Assembly: GCF_006124995.1 (NCBI RefSeq)
Contig: NZ_QEWN01000090.1
Span: 1 to 45,451, forward strand
Reading direction: 5' to 3'
Source: Vibrio sp. Hep-1b-8
Lineage (GTDB): Bacteria > Pseudomonadota > Gammaproteobacteria > Enterobacterales > Vibrionaceae
DNA: 45,451 bases
Under the pieces are notes generated by a model, which searched no databases, was not told the DNA's origin, and saw only the letters and a list, made by a program, of their open reading frames with translations. This document shows, one piece after another, positions 36,178-44,826 of this stretch (position 1 is the first letter of the stretch; each line of letters opens with the position of its first letter). The translations under genes were made by a program, and so were the position numbers.

Positions 36178-37382
36178 TACGCCTTTCTTCCAAATACCCA
36201 ATAACAGGTAGCCGAGATCACCGAGCACAAGCTCATAACCGTTATCATCGGCCAGGTTACGCCGCCGGGCAAAAATGCCACAACAGCACCAATAATAGAC
36301 CCAGTTCCAAAACGTAGAGTCCCTGCCAACGAAGAAGCAGTACCTGCCATCGTTGGATAACCACTCAATAATAGTCCCATGGTGTTACTGCCGATGGTCG
36401 ACAATGTACCAATAAACATCACCACAAACACCACCGTGCCCCATAGACCTGCGTCGAGCAACCATGTAACAAATAGACCAATACCCGCGATAAGTTGAAC
36501 CAGTAAACCAAAGCGCAACATGTTATGCGAGCCGACCTTTTTAACTAATCTGCCGTTAATGCTGGTCATAATAATCATTGCAACGATATTAAGCGCAAAC
36601 AAATAACCAAACTGATCCGGCCTCACACCATAAATATCAATATAGACAAACGAACCTGCGGTCAAAAATGCAAACATGCCTGCAAAAGAAAACGCTCCCG
36701 AGAAGATAAGACCCATCGCCACAGGATTTTGAAACAAGCGTAAATAGTTGCGAAGTGTATTTCTGATCCGTAGCGGTTGCTTATTTTCTGCACTTAAAGT
36801 TTCAGGAATCTTCCACAATACTAGGGCGATAACAACCAAGGAAAATGCAGCAAGAATCCAGAAAATCGCTCTCCAACCGAACCAAACCGCTACATATCCG
36901 CCAATCATAGGCGCAATCAGCGGAGCAACCGTCATAACCAATGTGACAAATGACATCGCTCGGGTGAAATCCTCTCGGTCAAACATATCGCGAACAACCG
37001 CTTGGATAATCACGGCGGCCGCTGCACCAGCAAAACCTTGAGCGGTGCGAACCCAAGTCAATGCATCAATGCCATGGGTTGTTGCACTGACTACCGATGC
37101 TAAACCAAAAAACAGCACGCCCAGCAGCAAGACTGGTCTGCGTCCATAGCTGTCTGCTAATGGCCCATGAATTAACTGACCAATGGCGAAGCCTGCGGTA
37201 TAGGCGGTCAAGGTAACTTGTACCGAACCCTCACTAACACCAAGATCGCGGGCGATGGCTGGCATTGCTGGCAAGTACATATCAATGGCTAAAGGGGTCA
37301 GAGCACCAATCGCACCCAGCACTAAAAATAGTAGAAAACTGATATGTGGAGTATTGGATTGCGCTAAGGATTTTTCAGACAT
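36177..37382 (-). CDS. Bcr/CflA family MFS drug efflux transporter
   Basis: A 401-residue major facilitator with 12 predicted helices. The N-terminal segment LGAIGALTPLAIDMYLPAMP and motif A GPLADSYGRRPVLL (about 73-86) are characteristic of the DHA1 Bcr/CflA family (bicyclomycin, sulfonamide export in E. coli). It sits next to rsuA and radD, the same neighbourhood as bcr in E. coli, which supports orthology. Its stop overlaps the DUF2913 start by one base. The gap to rsuA is 156 bp with no clear terminator. Confidence 0.92.
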   Translation of the reverse strand: MSEKSLAQSNTPHISFLLFLVLGAIGALTPLAIDMYLPAMPAIARDLGVSEGSVQVTLTAYTAGFAIGQLIHGPLADSYGRRPVLLLGVLFFGLASVVSATTHGIDALTWVRTAQGFAGAAAAVIIQAVVRDMFDREDFTRAMSFVTLVMTVAPLIAPMIGGYVAVWFGWRAIFWILAAFSLVVIALVLWKIPETLSAENKQPLRIRNTLRNYLRLFQNPVAMGLIFSGAFSFAGMFAFLTAGSFVYIDIYGVRPDQFGYLFALNIVAMIIMTSINGRLVKKVGSHNMLRFGLLVQLIAGIGLFVTWLLDAGLWGTVVFVVMFIGTLSTIGSNTMGLLLSGYPTMAGTASSLAGTLRFGTGSIIGAVVAFLPGGVTWPMITVMSLCSVISATCYWVFGRKA

Positions 37383-37538
37383 AAGTCTCCTACTCGGCGG
37401 CGTATAAGATGCAGCCTCCGTGCTGCAACCAAACAGTATGTATAAATATCAACGATGTCGTGATCCGATCTATCCTCAATCAAATCCGGATAAAAAACCA
37501 GTTCCCATTCGGAAACAAAGCATTTCCCAAACTATCTA

Positions 37539-38240
37539 TTAATTCCAGACAGATTCAATTTCTTCTTCAGTCAGATAACGATATTCGCCCGGTTCCAAGG
37601 TCTCACACAACTCGATTTCACCAATGCGTTCGCGGTGCAGATGTTCAACTTTATTTCCCAGAGCGGCAAACATACGCTTAACTTGGTGATACTTGCCTTC
37701 CGTGATCGTCAGTAATACTTCATTTTCTTCCGCATTCACCACTTCTAGGCTGGCAGGAAGCGTCAGCTCTTTCTCATTGCGCAACTGAATACCGGCCGCA
37801 AACTTGTCTGCGTAGTCCTCTTGCACAGGATCCGCCAACCATACACGATAGGTTTTCGCACACTTATGCTTTGGAGACGTAATTCGGTGCGACCACTGAC
37901 CATCATCAGTAATCAACACTAGACCTGTGGTATCCACGTCGAGGCGACCAGCAAAGTGAAGATCTTCAATTTTCACTTCGTCCAGCAACACAAATGCTGT
38001 TTGATTGAATCCATCTTCATGCGAGCAAACAAAACCATCAGGTTTGAACAGCATGATATAACGTGGGCCGGGTTTATGTATTTCTCTACCCTGCCACTCA
38101 ACCGTACAATCTTCAGTGATCTTAACCGCACCACTTTTCTGCACGATGTCGTTAACTGTTACATCGCCACTTTTAATGATTTTTGTTGCTTCTTTACGTG
38201 TTGCACCTAATGCATCACATAGATATTTATCTAAACGCAT
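37539..38240 (-). CDS. rsuA: 16S rRNA pseudouridine(516) synthase
   Basis: A 233-residue pseudouridine synthase modifying U516 of 16S rRNA. The N-terminal S4 RNA-binding domain is about 1-55 (MRLDKYLCDALGATRKEATK). The catalytic domain contains GRLDVDTTGLVLITDD with the nucleophilic aspartate D101, and TEGKYHQVKRMFAALGNKVEHL split near residues 196-216 is typical of RsuA. The length equals that of the E. coli enzyme within two residues. It is divergent from radD and upstream of the Bcr-type gene. Confidence 0.96.
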   Translation of the reverse strand: MRLDKYLCDALGATRKEATKIIKSGDVTVNDIVQKSGAVKITEDCTVEWQGREIHKPGPRYIMLFKPDGFVCSHEDGFNQTAFVLLDEVKIEDLHFAGRLDVDTTGLVLITDDGQWSHRITSPKHKCAKTYRVWLADPVQEDYADKFAAGIQLRNEKELTLPASLEVVNAEENEVLLTITEGKYHQVKRMFAALGNKVEHLHRERIGEIELCETLEPGEYRYLTEEEIESVWN

Positions 38241-38313
38241 GAATACCTCATCTCAGTCAGGTGGGGTATTATAGTGCGACTAAACTAAATAGTTGAGCTA
38301 TTTCACACATTTT

Positions 38314-40053
38314 ATGTATACACTCCGCCCTTACCAGTCTGATTCGGTAAAAGCCGTAATCCATCACTTTCGTCAACACTCAACACCGGCAGTTTTGGTA
38401 CTGCCTACTGGTGCCGGAAAAAGCTTAGTTATCGCTGAATTAGCGAGGCTGGCAAAAGGCAGAGTTTTGGTACTTGCCCACGTCAAAGAGTTGGTCGAAC
38501 AAAACCACGAGAAGTACGAAGGATACGGACTCAAAGGCTCAATCTATTCAGCAGGTTTAGGGCGTAAAGAGACAGACCAACAAGTGGTCTTCGCATCGGT
38601 TCAATCTGTGGTACGTAATCTCGATCAATTTGAAAATCAATTTTCACTCTTAGTCATCGACGAGTGCCACCGAGTACCCGACGGTAAGAACACCAGCTAT
38701 CAAAAAGTCATTACCCATTTACGAAACCTAAACCCTGGTATTAAGGTTCTCGGGCTCACCGCAACACCCTATCGACTTGGAATGGGCTGGATTTATCAAT
38801 ATCACTCTCGGGGTTTGGTGCGAAGTGAAGAACCGCGTTTCTTCCGCGACTGCATTTTCGAACTGCCTATTCGTTACTTACTTGATGAAAAGTTCCTCAC
38901 TCCGGCAAGAATGATGGACGCACCAGTGCTGAGTTACGATTTCTCGCAGCTTAAACCAGCCAGTACAGGTCGTTATAAAGAGTCGGAAATGGATATGGTC
39001 ATCGACAAAGCCAAGCGAGCCACCCCGCAAATTGTCGACCAAATCATTCATATGTCTCGCCAGAAACAGGGCATCATGATATTTGCCGCTACGGTTCGAC
39101 ATGCTCAAGAAATATTTAGCTTACTTCCTCAAGGGGAAGCCGCCATCGTCATTGGCGATACCCCGACACCTGAACGTGACGCCATTATCAGCGCCTTCAA
39201 GCAGCGAAAAATCAAGTACTTGGTCAACGTGTCTGTATTGACGACGGGGTTTGACGCGCCGCACGTCGACCTTATTGCTATTTTACGCCCCACAGAATCG
39301 ATCAGTCTCTATCAGCAAATCGTTGGTCGCGGACTACGCTTATCTCCGGGGAAAGATGAATGTCTGGTACTGGATTACGCAGGCAATAGTTACGACCTTT
39401 ATCAGCCAGAAGTTGGCGATCCAAAGCCCAACTCAGACAGTGAAATCATTACCATCCCTTGCCCTGCCTGTGGTTTTAATAATAACTTTTGGGGCAAACT
39501 CGACAACAACGGATTTTTAATCGAACACTTTGGCCGTAAATGCCAAGGCTATTTTGAAGATGATGAAACGGGTGAGCGTGAACACTGCAACTATCGTTTT
39601 CGCGCCAAATACTGCGGTGAATGCGGGGCAGACAATGATATCGCCGCCCGAATTTGCCATGAATGTGACGCCACTCTGGTTGATCCAGATAAAAAACTAA
39701 AAGAAGCGTTAAACCTAAAAGATGCCTTAGTCTTCGAATGCCGTGAAATGACCCTCTCTGTCCACAAAGACGATAAAGGTAAAAGCAGTCTCAAGGTCGC
39801 TTATATCGGGGACAACCAAGCGCAAGTTAGTGAGTTCTGGTCACTCTCTACCAAACCGCAAAAGCAGCGTTTTCTTGATCAATTTGTTCGACCGCATCTG
39901 GCAGACAAACATCGCCCCTTTGACGAGTCATCACCGACCAAAGTGGTCAACAATCAACATCGATTCCGCCCTCCTCAGTTTGTTATTGCCAGAAAATCCG
40001 GACGCTTCTGGAAGATGCGCGATAAGATTTTTGCTGACGAGTTAACTAACTAA
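38314..40053 (+). CDS. radD: RadD-type superfamily 2 DNA-dependent ATPase (YejH)
   Basis: A 579-residue helicase-like protein. The start at 38314 (MYTLRPYQSD) is chosen; a TTG at 38293 would add seven unlikely residues. Motif I is LPTGAGKS (30-37), motif II is DECH (116-119), motif III is GLTATPYRLG, and motif VI is QIVGRGLRLSPGK. The C-terminal region has zinc-binding cysteines (CPACGF, then CGECGADND and CHEC). In E. coli RadD helps process recombination intermediates with RecA and SSB in double-strand break repair. The divergent rsuA neighbour is conserved with E. coli. Confidence 0.93.
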   Translation: MYTLRPYQSDSVKAVIHHFRQHSTPAVLVLPTGAGKSLVIAELARLAKGRVLVLAHVKELVEQNHEKYEGYGLKGSIYSAGLGRKETDQQVVFASVQSVVRNLDQFENQFSLLVIDECHRVPDGKNTSYQKVITHLRNLNPGIKVLGLTATPYRLGMGWIYQYHSRGLVRSEEPRFFRDCIFELPIRYLLDEKFLTPARMMDAPVLSYDFSQLKPASTGRYKESEMDMVIDKAKRATPQIVDQIIHMSRQKQGIMIFAATVRHAQEIFSLLPQGEAAIVIGDTPTPERDAIISAFKQRKIKYLVNVSVLTTGFDAPHVDLIAILRPTESISLYQQIVGRGLRLSPGKDECLVLDYAGNSYDLYQPEVGDPKPNSDSEIITIPCPACGFNNNFWGKLDNNGFLIEHFGRKCQGYFEDDETGEREHCNYRFRAKYCGECGADNDIAARICHECDATLVDPDKKLKEALNLKDALVFECREMTLSVHKDDKGKSSLKVAYIGDNQAQVSEFWSLSTKPQKQRFLDQFVRPHLADKHRPFDESSPTKVVNNQHRFRPPQFVIARKSGRFWKMRDKIFADELTN

Positions 40054-40122
40054 ATGCCATTCACTTGGTGTTCATAAACAAGTCCGTATACTGAGCGATA
40101 GAAAATGCGAGAAGGTATGATT

Positions 40123-40521
40123 ATGTTTAAAAGTCCGATAGTTACGACGTCTGCCATCGTTGCCTGTGTGCTATTCTCATTACCAACAATGGCTAAAAAA
40201 CATGACCAGCAAGATGGTCATGCTTTGGTTCAGGACGTACACAAGCCGGGAACTCGAATTGAGTTCGATGGGGATCAGGATGAAGTCTATGAAGCGGTCA
40301 AAAATGGCAACATTCGCCCTTTTTCAGAACTCTACGCGGCCGTTGAACGTGACTTAAACGGACGAATCATTCACGTTGAACTCGAAGAAGACGACGATAT
40401 CTGGGTCTACGAACTCAAATTAAACCACGACAACAATATAATTAAAGTCGAGTACAACGCCAAAACTTTGGAAATGCTGCAAATCAAAGGCAGAAACATT
40501 AAACAAGCACTAAAAAACTAA
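40123..40521 (+). CDS. Exported PepSY-domain protein of a two-component operon
   Basis: A 132-residue periplasmic protein. ATGs at 40105, 40117 and 40123 are in frame; 40123 is chosen because GAAGG lies 7 nt before it and MFKSPIVTTSAIVACVLF begins a signal peptide cleaved after TMA. The mature part contains one PepSY domain (about 60-130, ELYAAVERDLNGRIIHVELEE split over 64-84). PepSY proteins are thought to inhibit proteases or modulate sensor kinases. It lies 12 bp upstream of the response regulator, so it is probably an accessory of the sensor (inference). Confidence 0.88.
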   Translation: MFKSPIVTTSAIVACVLFSLPTMAKKHDQQDGHALVQDVHKPGTRIEFDGDQDEVYEAVKNGNIRPFSELYAAVERDLNGRIIHVELEEDDDIWVYELKLNHDNNIIKVEYNAKTLEMLQIKGRNIKQALKN

Positions 40522-40533
40522 GAAGAACTGAAT

Positions 40534-41193
40534 ATGAAAATTCTTGTTGTTGAAGATGAACCACGCCTTGGTGAACAAATTGTAGAGTCATTAGAAAAAA
40601 CCGGCTGGGTGCCAGAACTTTCACAAGATGGTATTGATGCCCTCTATCGCGCGACCTCCGAAGAGTGGGACGTCATCGTGCTTGATCTTGGCTTACCTAA
40701 ATTAGATGGGCTGACCGTTTTGAAAGGCATTCGTGACGAGAACATCAACACGCCTGTGGTAATTCTTAGTGCGCGAGACACCCTGACCCAACGCGTAGAA
40801 GGACTCAATGCCGGAGCCGACGACTACCTGACTAAACCCTTTGAAATGGTCGAGCTTACCGCTCGCATTCGTGCGCAATTGCGCCGCGCTTCAGGTAACG
40901 CATCTCCTGTGATGCAAATTGGTAATCTCAGCCTCGATACGCGTACATCAAAAGTCATGTGGCAAGGTCAAGCGATTAGCCTCACTGCGCTGGAATATAA
41001 AGTCGTCGCCTACTTTATGCATAATCCAGAAAAGGTTATCTCGCGCACCGAACTGGTTGAGCATATCTACAAACAAGACTTTGACCGTGATTCAAATACC
41101 ATTGAAGTTTTCATTGGCCGTATCCGCAAAAAAATCGCACCAAAAGTGATTAAAACCGTTCGTGGACTAGGGTATCAACTGAATGCCGAGTAA
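40534..41193 (+). CDS. OmpR-family response regulator
   Basis: A 219-residue regulator. The receiver domain is about 1-115 with acidic pocket E8-D9, phospho-acceptor D51 (VLDLGLPKLDG), switch Ser in LSARDT, and K101 in YLTKPFE. The winged-helix DNA-binding domain is about 125-219 (LTALEYKVVAYFM, then VFIGRIRKKI). It is closest in style to PhoP/QseB regulators. Its last 11 bp overlap the kinase gene. The targets are unknown. Confidence 0.95.
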   Translation: MKILVVEDEPRLGEQIVESLEKTGWVPELSQDGIDALYRATSEEWDVIVLDLGLPKLDGLTVLKGIRDENINTPVVILSARDTLTQRVEGLNAGADDYLTKPFEMVELTARIRAQLRRASGNASPVMQIGNLSLDTRTSKVMWQGQAISLTALEYKVVAYFMHNPEKVISRTELVEHIYKQDFDRDSNTIEVFIGRIRKKIAPKVIKTVRGLGYQLNAE

Positions 41194-42520
41194 CAAACGA
41201 ACGCTGCTTAAACGACTGAGCCTTAAAAGCCGCCTCGTCCTTGCGGCCGTAGTCTGGTTAACAGCGATGATTATTGCAGTTGGTGTCAGCGTACCCAATC
41301 AGGTATTCAGCTACATGGTTGATGACACCAAATCACAGCTCACCATCTATATGGATGAGATCTCAGCATCGCTTGAAGCGGATAAAACCGGCAACCTGAC
41401 CCTCACGAGCACACTCTCAGATCCTCGTTTCAATCGTCCCTATAGTGGACTTTACTGGTCAGCCAAAACAGACAAGGAACTGCTTCGTTCACGCTCTCTG
41501 TGGGATAAAAAAATCACATCGGAGAAGAAAGAAAAAGAGTATTTTGGCGCACGAAACGAGAAGCTCATTTACATAAAAACCACCCTTTACTACCCAGACT
41601 ATGACGGCCCAATCGAAGTGATTATCGGCATCGATGAACAACCTATCGAAGATACCGTCGGCAGCCTTATGAGCCAATTGTGGATTATTCTTGCCCTGCT
41701 CTATTTTGGCGTTCTGGCGGTCATTTTCTTGCAGGTTCAATGGTCACTCAGTCCGTTGACGAAAATGCACAAAGAACTCTCTCAGTTACGTTCTGGTGAA
41801 AAGACTCAGCTAGATCAAGACTACCCCAAAGAAGTCGCTCCGGTTGTGTCTGATCTCAATGCGCTGGTGTTCCACTACCAAGAGCTACTTGAACGCGCTC
41901 GACACCATGCTGGAAATCTATCTCATGCGTTAAAAACGCCTTTGTCGGTGTTAAAAAACGAAATCGCGGCGCTTGATCAGGAAACCCAGCGCTACCTACA
42001 CCCCCCCGTCGAGCAGATTCAAAGCCAAATTGACTACCACCTTGGCCGTGCTCGTATGGCTGGCTCAAAGAATATTCTTTCGGTTCGAGCGAATCCTTCC
42101 CAAAGAGTTGATGCGATTTCGATGGCGTTCGATAAAGTCTATGCAGAGCGTGGCGTGACGCTTATCAACGAACTTGATTCCGATATTCAAGTGGCGGTTG
42201 ATAAAACAGACTTAGATGAAATGGTCGGTAACTTGCTCGAAAATGCGTACAAATGGTCAGAAAGCATCATCCGTGTGCATTCCGAGACCTTAGCAGCTGA
42301 TGACATCGCCATTATCATTGAAGACGATGGCCCTGGGATACCCGATGAAAAACTCAAACAGGCAATTGAACGTGGAGTACGCCTTGATGAGACGACGCCA
42401 GGTACCGGTTTAGGCTTAAATATCGTCAGTGAAATGGCACACAGCTACCGAGGGAAACTAACCCTGTCACGCAGTTCCATGGGGGGATTGAGAGCGGTGT
42501 TAACATTAAAGCTTTCATAA
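41183..42520 (+). CDS. PhoQ/QseC-like sensor histidine kinase
   Basis: A 445-residue inner-membrane kinase. The first membrane segment is about 18-36, a periplasmic sensor with several acidic residues about 38-163, the second segment about 164-185, and HAMP-like linker to about 235. The phospho-acceptor is H248 in NLSHALKTPLSVLKNE, the PhoQ-type H-box. The ATPase domain has LLENAYKWS (N-box), DDGPGIP (G1) and TPGTGLGLNIV (G2). It pairs with the overlapping response regulator and the PepSY protein. The signal is unknown; an acidic periplasmic domain would suit divalent cations or cationic peptides (inference). Confidence 0.94.
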   Translation: MPSNKRTLLKRLSLKSRLVLAAVVWLTAMIIAVGVSVPNQVFSYMVDDTKSQLTIYMDEISASLEADKTGNLTLTSTLSDPRFNRPYSGLYWSAKTDKELLRSRSLWDKKITSEKKEKEYFGARNEKLIYIKTTLYYPDYDGPIEVIIGIDEQPIEDTVGSLMSQLWIILALLYFGVLAVIFLQVQWSLSPLTKMHKELSQLRSGEKTQLDQDYPKEVAPVVSDLNALVFHYQELLERARHHAGNLSHALKTPLSVLKNEIAALDQETQRYLHPPVEQIQSQIDYHLGRARMAGSKNILSVRANPSQRVDAISMAFDKVYAERGVTLINELDSDIQVAVDKTDLDEMVGNLLENAYKWSESIIRVHSETLAADDIAIIIEDDGPGIPDEKLKQAIERGVRLDETTPGTGLGLNIVSEMAHSYRGKLTLSRSSMGGLRAVLTLKLS

Positions 42521-42527
42521 TCAGTCA

Positions 42528-42716
42528 TCATTCCAGTTGAGTAATCTCATCGTTGCAATAGACCTTGTTCACCTTATCCCACGGAATTGGTTCAACGGTA
42601 ACACCCAATTGTTTTGCTTGTTTTGCTCGTTCTGCCATCCGCTTGCCATAAGTGATTCGATAGATTTCAGCATCGTTGCCAAAGGTGTCCATATCGAACT
42701 TCTCAACAGGTTCAAG
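42528..42716 (-). pseudogene. Decayed copy of the tandem DUF2931-like gene (C-terminal remnant)
   Basis: The minus strand encodes an in-frame remnant of 62 residues plus stop, starting LEPVEKFDMDTFGNDAEIYR and ending CNDEITQLE. It aligns with the last about 60 residues of the two complete paralogues (same FGNDAEI, AERAKQ, PIPWDKVNKV), with an extra QAK insertion. No start codon or N-terminal two thirds remain. Homology stops abruptly after 42716. The downstream bases TCAGTCATCA also match those after the gene at 43246, so this was once a neighbour in the same array. It is convergent with the kinase gene, 7 bp apart. Confidence 0.88.
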
Positions 42717-42730
42717 ACTATTAAAGCAAT

Positions 42731-43122
42731 GATGCTATTGGACGCATCACTTCATCCAATTGACAATTTCTTTCAGATTCTGCGCACGATTTACAATTAC
42801 TGTTACATCAGTAAGCGAGATCAAAAATCTCGTAGTGTCGCTCAACGTTGGCTGTAACTTGCCCCCAATATGAGTTCTTTACCCTAGTCTGATGTTTGTC
42901 GAAGGCTTCCCTATCGGTGAACTCTTCATAAACATCAAATCTGTTTGGATTTCCCTTGTTCTTAGTGACTTCAAATACCAAACAGCCGTCTTCTTCAAGC
43001 GTAAGCTTAGTGTGTGTTGGTAGCTCTTGCTCAACGGTTTGTAAATCTTCACACGAGACTACGATGAAGCCCTTCAGTATGATTTTAGACATTTGCACTC
43101 CTTGCAATGGCGATGCTATTGG
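42731..43122. repeat. 11-bp direct repeat flanking the monooxygenase gene
   Basis: GATGCTATTGG occurs at 42731-42741 and 43112-43122, 381 bp apart, each preceded within a few bases by GCAAT. The pair brackets the ABM gene (42808-43092), which may have arrived by recombination or insertion. Confidence 0.55.
42808..43092 (-). CDS. Antibiotic biosynthesis monooxygenase-domain (ABM) protein
   Basis: A 94-residue dimeric alpha-beta barrel protein of the ABM/YgiN type. The open frame starts at 43131, but the ATG at 43092 (MSKIILKGFIVV) has AAGGAG at good spacing. The family pattern is visible: GFIVVSCEDLQTVEQELPTH, then FEVTKNKGNPNRFDVYEEFTD with the conserved residues around RFDVYEEF (split about residues 40-60), and a C-terminal HYEIFDLAY. 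Homologues include quinol monooxygenases and small stress proteins; the substrate cannot be told. It sits between a decayed and an intact array gene, flanked by an 11-bp direct repeat. Confidence 0.85.
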   Translation of the reverse strand: MSKIILKGFIVVSCEDLQTVEQELPTHTKLTLEEDGCLVFEVTKNKGNPNRFDVYEEFTDREAFDKHQTRVKNSYWGQVTANVERHYEIFDLAY

Positions 43123-43131
43123 TGTGAGCAT

Positions 43132-43160
43132 AAGTAAAAAGGGGATGTTTTACCATCCCC
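43132..43160 (-). terminator. Terminator downstream of the first array gene
   Basis: On the minus strand, GGGGATG pairs with CATCCCC (43141-43160) around a 6-nt loop and is followed by TTTTTACTT. It lies between the array gene ending at 43246 and the ABM gene, so the two are probably separate transcripts. Confidence 0.75.
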
Positions 43161-43181
43161 TAAATTCATCAACACGAAAGC

Positions 43182-43210
43182 GCAATAGCTTGCTATTGCT
43201 GGCGTTTTTT
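43182..43210 (+). terminator. Plus-strand hairpin with T-run
   Basis: GCAATAGC (43182-43189) and GCTATTGC (43192-43199) form a stem followed by TGGCGTTTTTTATT. It reads rightward, but no rightward gene ends nearby, so it may be a relic of an earlier arrangement. Confidence 0.5.
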
Positions 43211-43245
43211 ATTCTGACTGACCTACAAAAGAGCGAAATCAGTCA

Positions 43246-43992
43246 TCAATCCAGCTTAGTAATTTCTTCTTTGGAAAAGACCTTGTTAACCTTATCCCAC
43301 GGAATTGGATCGAGCGTCGCACCAAGTTGTTTGGCTCTTTCTGCCATCCGCTTGCCATAATTGATTCGATAGATTTCAGCATCGTTGCCAAAGGAATCCA
43401 TATCGAGCTCCTTAATAGGTTCAAGCTCTGTGACAAACTTGTACTCGGCACAGCCCCGTATCCATATTTTGGTTTTTCCGTTGGGTATGAAACCAAATAC
43501 AATATCATTGCGGTAACATTCAAGTTCGACCCCATCCCATGTTATGTATTTATCTTTAATGACCATTTGATCTTTTAGTCGGTCAGGTAACTCAAATTGA
43601 GTGATAAACGATTTTGCGTTGCTTATTGACGTCCAGTAAATGGTGATGCTATCAGGTAAGTTATTTGTACCTGCGACTTGGCTTGAGTAACCAATTGGTG
43701 CGCCAAGAACGATGCCATACCCATCATACGATGGATACGATTTCGTCATATAGTCATATTCAGTTCTATAAAAATACTGTAGATAATTATGTACAAAGGA
43801 AATCCAACCTCCCTGCTTATTTTCTCCATAAGCTTTGGTTACTTTAACTGGATACAAGGTCGACATAGCATAGCCAACACGCCATTTAGGCATATCTTCC
43901 GGTACGTTAGGCGCTCGACTAAATGCATTAGCATTTGCATAAGTGATAAGCCCTAACAGGGCAATAAACCACTTTATATCAAGACATCTCAT
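43246..43992 (-). CDS. Exported DUF2931-like protein, tandem array copy A
   Basis: A 248-residue protein. The open frame begins at 44028, but the ATG at 43992 is preferred: GAGGG lies 9 nt upstream and MRCLDIKWFIALLGLITYANA forms a signal peptide cleaved near ANA. The mature protein has WRVGYAMSTLYPVKVT near the N-terminus, a central IYWTS and GFIPNGKTKIW, and the C-terminal PIPWDKVNKVFSKEEITKL. The pattern resembles the DUF2931 family (from memory, function unknown). Copy B, 792 bp upstream in transcription, is nearly identical at both ends but only about half identical in the core. Confidence 0.82.
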   Translation of the reverse strand: MRCLDIKWFIALLGLITYANANAFSRAPNVPEDMPKWRVGYAMSTLYPVKVTKAYGENKQGGWISFVHNYLQYFYRTEYDYMTKSYPSYDGYGIVLGAPIGYSSQVAGTNNLPDSITIYWTSISNAKSFITQFELPDRLKDQMVIKDKYITWDGVELECYRNDIVFGFIPNGKTKIWIRGCAEYKFVTELEPIKELDMDSFGNDAEIYRINYGKRMAERAKQLGATLDPIPWDKVNKVFSKEEITKLD

Positions 43993-44034
43993 AGCATCGT
44001 GCCCTCTACTTATCTTGGAAAAGGTCAAAACACA

Positions 44035-44784
44035 TCATAGTTCGAGCTTAGTAATTTCTTCTTTGGAAAAGACCTTGTTAACCTTATCCCACGGAATTGG
44101 ATCGAGCGTCGCACCAAGTTGTTTGGCTCTTTCTGCCATATCCTCGCTATAATTGTCTCGAATAATTTCCGCATCATTGCCAAAGGAATCCATATCGAGC
44201 TCCTTAATAGGTTCAAGCTCTGTAACAAACTTGTACTCGCCACAGCCATCTAGCCACACTTTTGTATTTCCGTTGGGTAGAAAGCCAAAAACAATATCAC
44301 TTCGGTAACAGTGAGTGTTAAAGCCGTCAAAGCGGATGAATGGCTCTTTGGTGCTCATCACCGTTTTCATCTTAGGCGTTAGATCAAATTTGGTCGCAAA
44401 AAACCTTTGATTGGTGACGGAAGCCCAGTAAAGATAAATGCTATCGGGAAGAGCACTCGTCGGCGCTACCTGGCTTTTTATCTCAACTGGTATACCTAAT
44501 GCGATACTGTAGCCATCGTAATTCGGGGCATACTTTCTCATCTCTTTAAGCTCAGTTCTGCCAAAAAAAAGCACATCATTATGAATAAATGAGGTCCAAC
44601 CTCGGCTGTCATTAACACCATAGGCTTGAGTCACTTTAACTGGATACAAGGTCGACATAGCATAACCTATACGCCATGCCGGCATATCTTCCGGTACGTT
44701 AGGCACCCGACTAAATGCATTAGCATTTGTAAAAGCGATAAGCACTAACAGGGCAATAAACCACTTTATATCAATACAACTCAC
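44035..44784 (-). CDS. Exported DUF2931-like protein, tandem array copy B
   Basis: A 249-residue paralogue of copy A. The start is taken as the GTG at 44784, the exact counterpart of the copy A ATG, with the same GAGGG upstream; the longer frame starts at 44820. The signal peptide ends TNANA before FSRVPNVPEDMP. The first about 65 residues and last about 65 residues match copy A closely. The core between (GYSIALGIPVEI, LYWASVTN, HCYRSDIVFGFLPNG) differs in more than half of positions while keeping the same length. It ends ITKLEL where copy A ends ITKLD. Periplasmic or surface location expected; function unknown. Confidence 0.8.
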   Translation of the reverse strand: MSCIDIKWFIALLVLIAFTNANAFSRVPNVPEDMPAWRIGYAMSTLYPVKVTQAYGVNDSRGWTSFIHNDVLFFGRTELKEMRKYAPNYDGYSIALGIPVEIKSQVAPTSALPDSIYLYWASVTNQRFFATKFDLTPKMKTVMSTKEPFIRFDGFNTHCYRSDIVFGFLPNGNTKVWLDGCGEYKFVTELEPIKELDMDSFGNDAEIIRDNYSEDMAERAKQLGATLDPIPWDKVNKVFSKEEITKLEL

Positions 44785-44826
44785 AGCATCGTGCCCTCTA
44801 CTTATCTTGGAAAAGGTCAAAACATG

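Noticed and set aside
42537..42857. 106-codon plus-strand ORF
   Set aside because: It is antisense to the decayed array copy and the ABM gene; it has no ribosome binding site or recognisable domain.
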